Origin: Clarireedia homoeocarpa
Taxonomy: Eukaryota; Ascomycota; Leotiomycetes; Helotiales; Rutstroemiaceae
DNA: 64,000 nucleotides
Direction: 5' to 3'
Assembly: GCA_001465935.1 (NCBI GenBank)
Contig: LNKV01000002.1
Span: forward strand, 744,001-808,000
Shown here in pieces: positions 11,328 through 22,561 of the stretch. Below the pieces are notes generated by a model. It worked only from the letters and a program-made list of their open reading frames with translations, ran no database searches and was not told the DNA's origin. Numbering within the stretch: the stretch's first letter is position 1; each line of letters opens with the position of its first letter. The position numbers and the translations under genes were made by a program.

Positions 11328-13544
11328 ATGTTCAAATTCATCGCTTCCGACGGCATAGGGTCTCTCAAGCGACACCAAGCGCCGCGGGCATGCGATTCTT
11401 GTCGGAGGCGGAAGAAACGCTGTGATCATTATGCTGGCACAAGTAGCTCAAATTCCTCCCCTGCGCGAAAATCGACTCCGGCGCGGGACACCCTTTCTCA
11501 ACAGCAGACCAAGACCAAGGCAGCAAATGCTCCGTCAAATAGTGATGTTGCAAGTAAACATGGAAATCTCGGAGATACCCAATTGCAATCGCCCGTAACA
11601 GCAACCTCCGATGAGTCGCACTCAATCTCACTTGATATGTCGAACTTAGATACCAGTGACCAGGACCTCGAAGCTGCTAGAATCCTAAGCGGAGGCGCAC
11701 AATTTCGAGCGATCGCGTCAGAGCCGCAGGGTCCGCCAGTTGAACAGCCCCGTTTCATTGGTGATCTGAATCCAGAAAGCATATTTCTGGCGGCTACAAG
11801 CGCCGATACAACACGCGGGGTATCCCTGGACAGTGTCGGAGTATGGCTATCTACAAAGATTGGCAAGAAGGCACCCCAACCATCTACGTTACAATCTAAT
11901 CCCTCAAGTCTGTTCTCTAAATCATCGGCTCTGGTTCAAGAGGTGGTCGTACCTCTGCTGGAACAGGAGTGTTTGTCAACCATGCCGCCTAAAGCTAGTT
12001 TTGAAGCCTTGTCTAAAATCTACTTTGAGAAAATCCATCCCGTTTTCCCGATAATTGACGAAGAAGGGTACCATAACCTTCGACCTACTGACAACTGCCG
12101 AGCTCTTCTCCAGCAAGGCATGTGCCTAGCAGCATCCAAGAACTTTGCCGCACGAGAACATCTAATCTTAAACGCATCTGAGCCGCCCATGACATGCAGG
12201 GAATTCGGAGAAAAGATCGCCAGTACCATGAGGCTTTCGATTGAAATGGGCATGGTCACTAGCAAAGTTGTTATGATCCAAGCTTTAGTACTGCTCTCAC
12301 AATTCACCGATAGTCCCAGCGGAGAAGATCTCTCATCTCAATTCTGCGGGAAAGCCGTGTATCTTCTCCAAAGCATGGGTCTACATCTTCAAGGCCAGGG
12401 CCAGCAGGATGGAATGAATACGAGGCTGCTGTGCTGCGTTTATGCTATTGATCGGATGAATGCTGCATTTCATGGGTGTCCGGTTTTCATGCATGAGAGA
12501 GATATAAGTAAGGACCTTCTTCAGTGCTTTGAACAACAGGAGCCGGGGTTTCGATTGCTTTTGGATGTTATATTGTTGCTTAATAAAGTCATCGGTGTTT
12601 ATCGTCCTCTAAATAGTGCGGGTTACAGCGGTCTTGATGTAGAGTTTCCGTCCTTCGAGGACCTAGTTGTAAAGTGCAGCAGCTCACACATCAGCATGTC
12701 ATCACTAGGTATGTGATCAATTTCCTATATGCCCCTATCCTATTCCTTTAATTCTCTCACTATTTTCGTTCCATTGCTCCCCCCCTTACTCACTAACCCA
12801 CCCCCCTCCCACAGCCACAATCGAAACCCTCTACAACGCCGTCTCCATCCTCTCCCACCGCACTCTCATCTGGTCCTCGCCCGCCCGCAGCACCCCCTCT
12901 TACTTACGCCAAGCGCTCTCCACCAGCATCATCAGCTCGCTCACCCCGCACGATCTGCAAGAGCAACTCGTCTGCTTCCCCTTCATCCCCTACGCCATCT
13001 CGCTCTCCCTCAGCATCACCTACCGCGAGATGCGCCACCATAAACTCCCACTGCATCGTAAACGTGCTCGCGCGCAGTTCCAGCAGACGTGTAGGTTATT
13101 GAAGGAACTGGAGGGCGTGTGGTGGTCGGCGAAGAACGCGGCGGAGCTAGGGTGGAAGATGTTGAGGGAGATTGATAGGGTGTTTAGTGCTGTGTCAGCG
13201 GGGGATAAGGCGGGGGGGCAGGATAGTGCTGGTGGAGAGACTGTCGGCGGTGATAATCGTAAGTTCATGCAATCTCAATTCTATCGCAATACAGCTATTG
13301 CTCTTTTCTCCATGTATGTTGTTTATCACACTGAGCTAACCAATAAAACCCAGAATCAGGCGATACTGCCAACACGCCAATGACTACTAGCATGCATCAG
13401 ATCCCTGACTTCGATCCGTCGGTCTTCGACTTCGGACCAGATATAGATCTTTTCGGCATGTTTGATCCAGCGTTTGATCTCGAGGGCTTTGATGCCCAGT
13501 TGGAGGGAAATCTTAATTTGGGGTTTCCGATGGGTTATTCGTGA
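11328..13544 (+). CDS. Zn(II)2Cys6-type fungal transcription factor with partial zinc motif
   Basis: Three exons, 11328-12708, 12815-13258 and 13354-13544, give 671 aa. Introns are 106 and 95 bp with GTATGT/GTAAGT donors and CACAG/CCCAG acceptors, and phase is kept. The N-terminus has the basic binuclear-cluster signature CDSCRRRKKRC (Cys22, 25, 32), but the expected second CxxC...C half is missing and replaced by a Ser-rich stretch. Residues ~200-370 (FEKIHPVFPIIDEEGY, CVYAIDRMNAAFHG) form the Fungal_trans middle-homology region. The C-terminus is strongly acidic and aromatic (DFDPSVFDFGPDIDLFG), a likely activation domain. The gene is intact, unlike both flanking pseudogenes. Targets are unknown; closeness to the hemicellulase pair is suggestive only. 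Confidence 0.88.
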
Positions 13545-14186
13545 AGTGAAATGCATATCTGTATTCACTTTCCTCTCTCTCGAGAGTGATTATGGAGGAT
13601 GGTGATGTGGATTTTTTCCCTGTCACTTCGCTATACCATGGCGTTAGACGTCTAGAGACACGCGCCGTAGGCTGGACAGTCTTTATATCTGCTCTGGTCA
13701 GCTAGCCCTGACATGCCGTATATCCAATCCATCCACGATTTGATTCGGCGTGGGTAGTAATTGAAAGGAGAAGGACTTCTGGTACTGAATTAGGAATGGA
13801 GAACTGTGTAAACAGTTGTTAATGGATCATTAACTTATGTCGGACATGCGAAAACGCGGATATCGGCGGACACAAAAGGAGTCGACAATTGTTATAATGT
13901 TAGGGAAATGTCCTCATTGCAGTCAGTTATTTCGCTGCGAGTAATTCAGATAGCGTGGGTAGCAGTTTTTTTTTGTTTTCTTTTTTAATGTTTGAGTGCT
14001 CATAGACGCGTTGAAGAACCTGTATAATATAATGAATGAGATAAGTTACTTGGGTTCTGCAAAACCTTGATGAACTGCAGTCTCCACTAACTTTTGTGAT
14101 TCTTCCTTTTGTAATCTAGTCAATAGAGGGGTGTGTGAAACGAGTCGGAAGGCAAAGCAAAGCAAATCATACAGATCCGAATCTGA

Positions 14187-14226
14187 GTCTGGATCTGGAT
14201 CTGGATCTGGATCTGGATCTGGATCT
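14187..14226. repeat. (GGATCT)n microsatellite
   Basis: Six tandem TCTGGA units, with an imperfect GAGTCT at the left end. Confidence 0.85.
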
Positions 14227-15030
14227 TTTCATACGTTCAACTCGTAGAATGGAAGTGGAAGACATAATGAGACGAGAGGTATCGTACATGAAGACACCCG
14301 GGGGCTGATTTGATGATATATATATATATATATACCGAACTACTCGTACACTACCGCATGAACTGTATCGAGTAGCTCTAGTACCAGTATTTACAGGTTA
14401 TTGATATCTAACCACAAATCCTCGAGTTACCATGATAACCTTCTTACTTGCCTGTACAGCGAGCGAGCGAGCGGTCACTGGCATCTCATCTCACTCCTCT
14501 TTTCTTCGTTCGTGCGCTCACGACTGCTACATATATCTCGATCCTCATCCTCACTCTGAGTATAGTGAAAGAGATAGATGAAAATATCGAGAAGTGCGAG
14601 ATCTTGATATTTACTTTTCCATTTGTCATTAAAAGAAGATATGTAAAGTATAGAACTGATACATATATATATTTGTATCATGTGGAAGGAACATGTTCAG
14701 CCTGGAAAGAGCCTCGATCCAAAAAAAAAGTCGCTGACCTTGAATCAAGCACCAGTCCGATATCGACTACAACTTCGACTACGAATCTGATCTCGCCTTT
14801 CTTCCATATATTCCCCTATCCAACAAACAAATGCAAAGGCCAACAATAGAACCATAGATATAATCTTATTACTTCTTTGAAAGCAGCTCAAGACAGAGAA
14901 CTCCCACCAGTTCATTTCATCAGTATCCCCTAGGTAGGTAGATAGGTAGGTAGGTAGAGTAGAATACCTGAGAGTGAGACCTACTCACTGTGAAAGCTAA
15001 CAGCCAATGAGATAGATACGAACAGTAATC

Positions 15031-15065
15031 ATATCATATCATATCATATCATATCATATCATATC
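15031..15065. repeat. (ATATC)n microsatellite
   Basis: Seven near-perfect ATATC units. The same motif recurs as a shorter array near 31637. Confidence 0.85.
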
Positions 15066-15542
15066 ACATACAGGCCCGACCCAGCAAGCAGAGCTAGGAA
15101 TGGGCAACACTCGCTCACGAGAGAGTCCAAGCAAGTAAAGCAAAGACTCGTCCATCAGTTCTCAACCAACAACCAAGAGCGTCCGTAGTCCAAACCAAGG
15201 CACAAAACACACCAACCCACATCACGTCACTGCTTACTTGACAGCATACCGGGTAATTCGATCATTCGTACCTGGCCAGATCGATTCCATAAGTTACGCA
15301 TGCGGTACTTATTGAAGATAATTTCCGCAGAACCACGTGATAACACAGCTGCCCCGCGTCAGGCAGACTCCGCACTCACGTGGTTGGCAGCACTTCAAGC
15401 TTGTATATGCTATGAGACAGACCCTTCATTTACCATTATCTAGTCATTATTCAATCTCGATTGCCCTGGGTGGTTGGTTCCATGTAAATACTCTCGTCAC
15501 TCACAACTAATTTCTCTTTAGGGTTAGTATAAATTAAAGCAT

Positions 15543-16204
15543 TCTAAGAGAAAGAAATAAACTTACAAGACAGTGTAATTGGTGGAAAGCTTCGATTTTC
15601 GCCATGTATCCAGGTCCAAATTCGCTGGGCACGCGCACCAATTTGGAGGGGTTTATTTCGTTGAAGAGCGAAATCTTGTCTTCTGGAATTATGACACCGT
15701 GTTCTGTGATTATTTGTAAGTTTGCCAGATGATGTTGACAAGGTACGACTTACTGAATGTCAAATTTTCCCAAGCTGCTTCTCGTTCTGGTGTAGGTGAC
15801 CCTCGATAGATATTTTGAACACCAAAGGCGTTGTTCCAAGTTATTTCTTGATATTCGACTACGTCTGCTTCTATAAGCGGGGCTGTTTGTTCCCGCTATG
15901 GTTAGTGGTGGCTGTAGGAGACATTTTACTTTCGGACTTACACCAGACTGATGATTGAATTGCGAGCTTCTGATCCGATGATGATTTCTGATTAAAGATA
16001 ACAAGTATAATCAAGGTTGTTGTCATGATAAAAGATGATGATCGAGCATAGAAGTGTGACAGGGTACCAGCTCTCAAACATTGGGATTTTCCAGTCTCTA
16101 GAGGGCAGAGTTTGACCGGGAAAATTGGCGTCAGTGTCCTTTGAGCTCCTTGATAACTTATCTTCAGAGAGCAAAGGAGAAAACAATGCTTTCCTTTTTT
16201 CCAT
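15543..16204 (-). pseudogene. Truncated UstYa-like (DUF3328) oxidase gene
   Basis: Exon-like segments on the minus strand carry DUF3328 hallmarks. 16204 to ~15995 encodes a Met start, a polar N-terminus and a hydrophobic segment (VTLLCSIIIFY). 15895-15754 encodes ADVVEYQEI and the conserved FGVQNIYRGSPTPEREAAW block. 15703-15567 ends with the HQLHCL motif. Splice sites around the last two segments are good (ATAG, GTAAGT, CACAG, GTAAGT). The first segment hits TAA at ~15995 and no canonical junction brings it into frame with the second. Downstream of HQLHCL the expected second His motif is absent, so the 3' third is lost. Intact relatives are membrane-anchored oxidases that act on fungal ribosomal peptides or other metabolites. 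This copy is presumed inactive. Confidence 0.75.
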
Positions 16205-16810
16205 GATTTTTGTGAGATTTTGAGCGTTTGTAAAAGTAACTGAATTGAATCTATCTATCTATCTGAAGAACTAACTACATGGCGAATCGAAGGAGGTTTA
16301 TATCCTCAAACTGTGACGAAATAAGTCATTCTAGCACATTGTGTAGCTTATAAATGGAAAGAACTGGACAGCTGGCAACTGGAGATCGTTCCTCAATCTG
16401 GGAATCCCCTCATTTTCTCACAGATTTCTTTCCTTGCTAAGCGAAAGATTTTTCAGGACTGCCGCTGGATGACACATTGCATAGAGGGCGGGCACTGTAT
16501 TGAGGATGACGATTATTCGTACTATAACTGAGTAGCTAACCTTAGACTGTGATTTTGATCAATTGAGCAAGCAGATAGGTGCAAAGGGCTATGGGTGAGG
16601 AAAGAAAAAGTGGATGATTGAGGAGCTAGAACTTGCCCACCCGACTAACTGAAAGTAATGGGGCAAGCGTAGCTGAATGTCTAAAGTTATAGAGTGTGTT
16701 TGCTTGTTGTAAGGCCAATTTCGAATCCTACTCTACAGAGAAAGTTCATTTTCATTACTGTAAGAGTCATCTTTTCATAACAATTATTAATTGAAGGCAG
16801 AAGTTCGGCC
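16205..16810. other. Spacer
   Basis: No gene recognised. It contains a short CTAT repeat (~16250) and a tRNA-like TTCGAATCC string (~16720) that does not fold into a tRNA. Confidence 0.4.
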
Positions 16811-17005
16811 ATGCCTAGACAATCAACTACTGGGTGCCAGCATCTAGAATTGGCTGACTTGGTTTGTGCTCACATTATTTTTGAGCAGAAACAGAATGTA
16901 AATTACTGTGCCAACTGCACTGTATCACCTGCTGACATTACAAGAGAGTATGGACTCGATATACTTGACTGTGAAAGCTCCGTTGTGTGTGAGGCATATA
17001 AGTAG
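16811..17005 (+). CDS. Short Cys-containing ORF, doubtful
   Basis: An ATG-initiated 64-codon frame with paired cysteines (YCANC, plus four single Cys) and no signal peptide. No homologous family is recognised. The spacing of Cys and His (CQH ... CAH ... CANC) could be a small metal-binding fold, but a chance ORF is equally possible. Confidence 0.22.
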   Translation: MPRQSTTGCQHLELADLVCAHIIFEQKQNVNYCANCTVSPADITREYGLDILDCESSVVCEAYK

Positions 17006-17119
17006 CTTCTTACCCAGCCCCAGCTGCCTGCTCGCTTTTTTAAATGTTATCATTACCGCTTACACAGCATTCCTAACCTAAAGCTACTATATTTTGATTT
17101 CTTAAAGATCAGATTCATC

Positions 17120-17371
17120 ATGAAAAACCTTCTCAGTACACTTTTCCTCGCTGCCATAGCAACCGGCGTTCGTGCTGTACCCGTATCTCCGAACACGCTC
17201 GATAGCAGAAGTCTCGCGGCTAAGACGGCCTATACTGTTGATGCATATGGAAAAGAGATTGCAGCTGCGGATGCGGTCGAGGTGCTTAGCAGAGGTCTCG
17301 CTGTTGATAATATGGGAACTAAGGGGATTGCGCCTGTACTGGGATTTGGAATAGTGCACGCGATAGGGTAG
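17120..17371 (+). CDS. Small secreted protein, 83 aa
   Basis: The single-exon ORF starts with a clear signal peptide (MKNLLSTLFLAAIATGVRA, cleavage before VPVSP). It is followed by an Ala-rich, Cys-free mature chain of ~64 residues. No domain is recognised. It has the profile of a candidate apoplastic or cell-surface peptide, but function is unknown. The stop codon (17369-17371) is immediately followed by the 5-bp target duplication of a solo LTR, so the native 3' flank and terminator were displaced by that insertion. A longer original frame cannot be excluded, although the stop itself lies outside the element. Confidence 0.55.
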   Translation: MKNLLSTLFLAAIATGVRAVPVSPNTLDSRSLAAKTAYTVDAYGKEIAAADAVEVLSRGLAVDNMGTKGIAPVLGFGIVHAIG

Positions 17372-17376
17372 ATTAT

Positions 17377-17747
17377 TGTTGCGGATACAGCAGGTTGACA
17401 CAAAGAATAGTGCCTGTAAGGACCGAAATGGATTCAATAATAATAAAGCAAACAAAGCTTGTACGACTGAACTTAATTGACTTGAATTGACTTGACTCAA
17501 CTAGACTATCTGAGCTATCTACAGTGGGAAGGACTAGCTACATATATAGACTTCTTCAAGCCTATTGCCTTAGGCTTCACAGGCCTATTGCTACAGGCAT
17601 TGTAAGCCTGAATCACAGACTTTATAAGCCTAATCGATCACTACGACGTTCAGTTTAAGGTAGTAGGTATAGGCCCACTTGCCCCACGTTGCCCCGCTCA
17701 ACACAATATAGGCCTTACCCCCTAAATCCATACTAGTAGTTCCAACA
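17377..17747. mobile_element. Solo LTR (copy 2) with 5-bp target-site duplication
   Basis: A 371-bp element with perfect 5-bp terminal inverted ends TGTTG...CAACA. It is flanked by the direct repeat ATTAT at 17372-17376 and 17748-17752. It shares ACAGCAGGTTGACAC and other blocks with the LTR at 8602-8926 but is clearly diverged, so the two insertions are not a recent pair. The ends and duplication length fit a Copia-type LTR retrotransposon. Its 5' end is 5 bp after the stop of the small secreted protein gene. Confidence 0.88.
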
Positions 17748-17752
17748 ATTAT

Positions 17753-19094
17753 ATTAGAGTTATCCTAATGTATATTCTTCACTTCCCCGCCCACAGCAAC
17801 TTACTTGGCGGTGCTGAAAGCTACCTATCTGCTTTGATTTACCCGTTGCTCGGTTTATGTTTTGCGTCGCATTCCAACCTCAAATGCAGTAGTCCATGAA
17901 ATGCTTTTAGATCACGGAGAAAAACACCTGGATTGTTACCTATGTCCAAAGCGGGATATGAATTGATAGTGGGGAATTATCATACTCATCTCACAACTCC
18001 ATCATTCTATCATAGTTTCTATCAAAATAGTTCTGAAAATCCAAGCTTGGATATCTATTTCTTCACCAAAATTAAGTAGTTAAAGCGTCTAATCATTTCC
18101 CAAGAGTGGAAGATTGTGAAATCTCTAAGTTGGATGGTTGTATATTTCAATTATTTATTCTTAACAATTTCTAGTAAAGTAGGCCTCGATTGCAGTGTCC
18201 TCTTTCCATACTATCTTTAAGTTTATGTGAGCCACACTCTGATGAACACTAAATTTAATACAGTCAGTCTAGATATTTATCATCAATATAGCTTAAGGCT
18301 TTAAGTGGCTGCTTCTGGCATATAATTATTTGAGGCTTTGTACTGTCCTTAGTTAACGCTGATTGTTTTGCTCCTCAAAAGCAGTCAGTACCTAGAAATG
18401 GTAGTATTTCTTACGAAGTCGCCGATTAATTAATAATTGATATGCTTTCGAGCAGATTGCCCACTAATTCTGAGATTGTAGTAGCTGCTAATTGTACAGT
18501 ATTGCCCGCGGTGTGAGAAGGATACACTCAAAAATATTCTAAGGAGGTTAAGTGACAGGCTCAAATTGCTTAGGTTTTGAGTTGTGCTGGTCAAAACGGT
18601 GTGTCCTGGTCGATTATCTGCCAATTCAGACAATACTTAGTAATCACGATTTCAATCACCGACGATCATTTAGGCTTTCTTGCTTTTCCTTAAAACAATC
18701 TATAGCTGTTTTGAAGCTTCATTCTATATGTAAACATTGGTAATTACATTTTTAGAATGTTCATAATGAAGTCTGTTGACAATGCGATCGGCTCTTGTTT
18801 GCCGCGCGCGGCTAATATTCGGTTAAATATATGCCTTGCATAAAGCTAAGAAAGAGTTCTAAGGTTGTATTCAGCCTTACTGTGACCAAGTTTGAGCTGT
18901 GCAGCTAGAACGTCAGGTCATCGGAGTTATCAAACAAGCTTCTCGCAATATTCAGAAGAAGACGGCAATCTTTTGATATGACAGATTATACGTCCTCGCT
19001 TGGCCTTTGAATTGTTAACCGCCCATTCCACTTTGCTGTCTATGAGCCCCACCCGACTTCAACTACTTCCTAGTGTCCGGCTCCGCAACTAGTT
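17753..19094. other. AT-rich spacer upstream of the HET gene
   Basis: No gene recognised in 1.3 kb. The last ~200 bp is the probable promoter of the HET-NACHT-WD40 gene. Confidence 0.4.
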
Positions 19095-22000
19095 ATGCGG
19101 CTTCTACTATACAGCGAGACTGGCAGATTCATCCTAACCAACGACTTTAATGACGGCGATCAAATCCCTCCGTACGCTATACTGTCACATACATGGGGAC
19201 TGGACGACGAGGAGGTTACCTTTGAGGATATAGTAAATGGTACTGGCGAGGTCAAGCCTGGCTATGAGAAAATCCGATTTTGTGGAAAACAGGCTAGACA
19301 AGATGGTCTACTCTACTTTTGGATTGATACTTGCTGTATCAACAAGAGCAACAATGCTGAACTCTCACGATCTATTAACTCTATGTTTCGCTGGTACCGC
19401 AACGCTACTCGATGCTATGTTTATTTGTCGGACGTTTCTATTGGCGGTAACCACAAGTGCACTTCGCAGCTGTGGGAATTGGATTTCCGGAAAAGCAAAT
19501 GGTTCACTCGGGGCTGGACACTCCAAGAACTCCTTGCTCCAGCTTCGGTCGAATTCTTCTCCCAAGAAGGCAAGTTACTTGGTGACAAGAATTCTTTAAG
19601 GAAACAAATTTATGAAATAACCAACATTCCTTATATAGCGCTTCAAGGACATCCGTTGTCTCAGTTTGGCGTCGAGGAACGATTGCAGTGGATACAACAC
19701 CGTCAGACCAAGCTGGAAGAAGATAAAGTGTACTCTTTACTGGGAATTTTTGATGTCTATATACTCCCTATATACGGCGAAGGACTAGCAAGTGCGTATA
19801 CTCGTCTAGAAGCCGAGTTGCATAAGATACAGAAATGTATTCAAGACTTACGCCTTTCTGATCCGCGCGATGACAAGAAGCGTATTGAGGATACTAAGGG
19901 CGGTTTACTAAAGGACTCATACAACTGGATTCTAGGAAACGCCGACTTTCGACAATGGCGTAGCAACGTCGACTTTCGACAATGGCGTAGCAACGAGCAA
20001 AGACAGCTGCTTTGGATCAAGGGTGACCCTGGCAAGGGCAAGACAATGCTACTCTGCGGAGTTATCAATGAGCTAAAGAAGTCCGAAGCTAAATCGGTTC
20101 TTCTATCGTACTTCTTCTGCCAGGCTACTGATTCCCGGATTAACCACGCTACAGCAGTATTACGGGGTCTGATCTATTTACTTATTGAATATCAACCGTC
20201 TCTTATCTCGCATATACGAACGAAGTACGACCGAGCTGGTAAAACGCTCTTTGATGATACAAATGCCTGGGTTGTATTATCCGAGATCTTCACTAATATT
20301 CTGAAAGATCCGAGCTTAGGTAATATATACCTAATCGTCGATGCGCTCGACGAATGCGTAGTAGACTTGCCAAAATTGATGAACTTGATCGTGCAGACTT
20401 CGTCAATATCTCCTTGTATTAAGTGGATTGTCTCTAGCCGCAACTGGCCAAATATCGAGAAGGTGCTTGATACTGCAACACAGAAGCTAAGGCTTTGTCT
20501 CGAGCTTAATGAAAAATCTGTCTCTGCTGCTATTGAGATATTTATTCTATCCAAGGTAGATCAGCTAGCAACGCAAAACAAATATAGTGATAATACACGG
20601 AAAGCGGTCCAGCAGTATTTAAAGCAAAATGCAAATGGTACTTTTCTATGGGTAGCTTTGGTCTGCCAAGAGCTGTCTAATATCTCGGAATGGAAGGCTC
20701 AGCAAAAATTAACAGCGTTCCCGCCGGGACTCGATGCTCTCTACCAGCGGATGTTTGACCAGATCATACATTCAGGAGATGCTGAGCTCTGTAAAAATAT
20801 ACTGGCTGTCGTTTCAGCTGTATATCGGCCTATTATACTGGATGAGCTAGTGGCTCTTGTGGACATGCCTGAGGAAGTTGCTGGCGATTATGAAGCTCTA
20901 TCAGAAATCATAGGTCTTTGTGGCTCCTTTCTAACGCTTCGAGGATACACTATCTTCTTTGTTCATCAGTCCGCCAAAGACTTTTTGATTAAAAAGGCAT
21001 TTTCTCCAATAAAATATATACATAGTAGTATATTCTCGAGATCGTTACAGGCTATGTCTCGCAAGCTTCGACCTGATATCTACAACCTACACGCTCCCGG
21101 AATCTCTATTGGCCAAGCCAAGCCACCTATTCCAGATCCGCTGGCTAGAGTACAGTACTCCTGTGTCTATTGGGTTGACCATCTGCTCGAGTGCAATACT
21201 GGAGGGATTATTCATAATAACCTTAAGGATAACGGCTCAGTCCATAAGTTTCTACATCAAAGCTTTCTTTACTGGCTCGAAGCGCTTAGTCTAATAAGAA
21301 GCTTGGCAAATGGTATATTAATGATTAGAAAGCTCGAGAACAGGGTAAAGGTAAGTTCCTAGGTAACTTCAAGTCAATTTAAGATATAGTTAGAGAATCT
21401 TAGCTAATTTAGTAAGGCAAATAAAAGTCCAGATCTATATGCATTTATCCATGATGCAAAAAGGTTTGCTCTATACAGTCGATCAGTTATTGAGCAGACA
21501 CCCCTTCAATTGTATTGCTCGGCTCTTATCTTCGCGCCAGAAAAAAGTATCATCCGAACAACATTTGAAAAGTGTATTCCGCTTTGGATCCAGAAAAAGC
21601 CTATAGTAGAACTATATTGGAACGCACTACTACAGACGCTGGAGGGCCATACGAAAAGTGTCAACTCAGTTGCTTTCTCGCCGGATGGCAAGCAGGTCGT
21701 ATCTGGATCTTTGGATCGGACAGTACGGCTCTGGGACACAGCTACAGGACAGCAGATCTTGCCAGTACTTAAGGGCCATACGGGCAGTGTCCACTCAGTT
21801 GCTTTCTCGCCGGATAGCAAGCAGGTCGTATCTGGATCTTGGGATCGGATAGTACGGCTCTGGGACACAGCTACAGGACAGCAGATCTTGCCAGCACTTA
21901 AGGGCCATACGAGCAGTGTCCACTCAGTTGCTTTCTCGCCGGATGGCAAGCAGGTCGTATCTGGATCTTCGGATCGGACAGTACGGCTCTGGGACACAGC

Positions 22001-22547
22001 TACAGGACAGCAGATCTTGCCAGTACTTGAGGGCCATACGAGCAGTGTCTACTCAGTTGCTTTCTCGCCGGATGGCAAGCAGGTCGTATCTGGATCTTTG
22101 GATCGGACAGTACGGCTCTGGGACACAGCTACAGGACAGCAGATCTTGCCAGCACTTGAGGGCCATACGAGCAATATCAGCTCAGTTGCTTTCTCGCCGG
22201 ATGGCAAGCAGGTCATATCTAGATCTTGGGATCGGACAGTACGGCTCTGGGACACAGCTACAGGACAGCAGATCTTGCCAGCACTTGAGGGCCATACGAG
22301 CAGTGTCCACTCAGTTGCTTTCTCGCCTGAAAGGAATCAAGTGGTGTCTGAATCAGATAATCAGATGCTACCACATAATCTAGCTGTATCAAATGACTGG
22401 ATCACAGAAGATGGTGTAAATTTTCTCTGGTTACCTATTAACTATCGCACATCAGTTTTCGCTATTCGTCGTGGACTTGTCGTTCTGGCGCAATCGTCTG
22501 GGGGAATTTCATTTTTTGAATTTATGAACGGACCAAAGCTTCTGTAA
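19095..22547 (+). CDS. HET-NACHT-WD40 (HET-E/HET-D-like) fungal NLR
   Basis: Two exons, 19095-21350 and 21417-22547, give 1128 aa. The 66-bp intron (GTAAGT...TAAG) was placed so the conserved linker (YAFIHDAKRFALYSR) joins in frame. HET domain ~1-230: PPYAILSHTW, WIDTCCINKSNN and WFTRGWTLQELLAP (from residue 136). The NACHT ATPase has Walker A GDPGKGKT (310-317) and Walker B YLIVDALDE (412-420). The WD40 part starts at ~827 and has five full 43-residue units plus one degenerate unit; a conserved C-terminal ~65-residue cap follows. In this family WD repeats sense non-self, NACHT oligomerises and HET triggers regulated cell death. A 27-nt tandem duplication (DFRQWRSN twice) lies just before the P-loop. 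All three modules appear intact. Confidence 0.93.
21639..22325 (+). repeat. 129-nt WD40 coding tandem repeat
   Basis: Units start at 21639, 21768, 21897, 22026 and 22155, with a degenerate sixth at 22284. They are nearly identical at the DNA level. Differences concentrate in a few codons: the residues after GHT, the residue before DRTVRLW, and E/K after the first Leu. This is the pattern of concerted evolution with hypervariable recognition positions known from HET-E/HET-D. Copy number is likely to vary between strains. Confidence 0.9.
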
Positions 22548-22561
22548 TATGTATAAATTAT

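Larger units (their letters stand above)
13545..15540. other. Simple-repeat-rich spacer
   Basis: No gene recognised. It holds a GGATCT hexanucleotide array (14187-14226), a TA run (~14318-14334), TAGG/TAGA repeats (~14933-14957) and an ATATC pentanucleotide array (15031-15065). Confidence 0.6.

Noticed and set aside
16645..16740. tRNA-like string with TTCGAATCC (B-box resemblance)
   Set aside because: The T-stem and acceptor stem do not pair and no anticodon arm can be drawn, so no tRNA is called.
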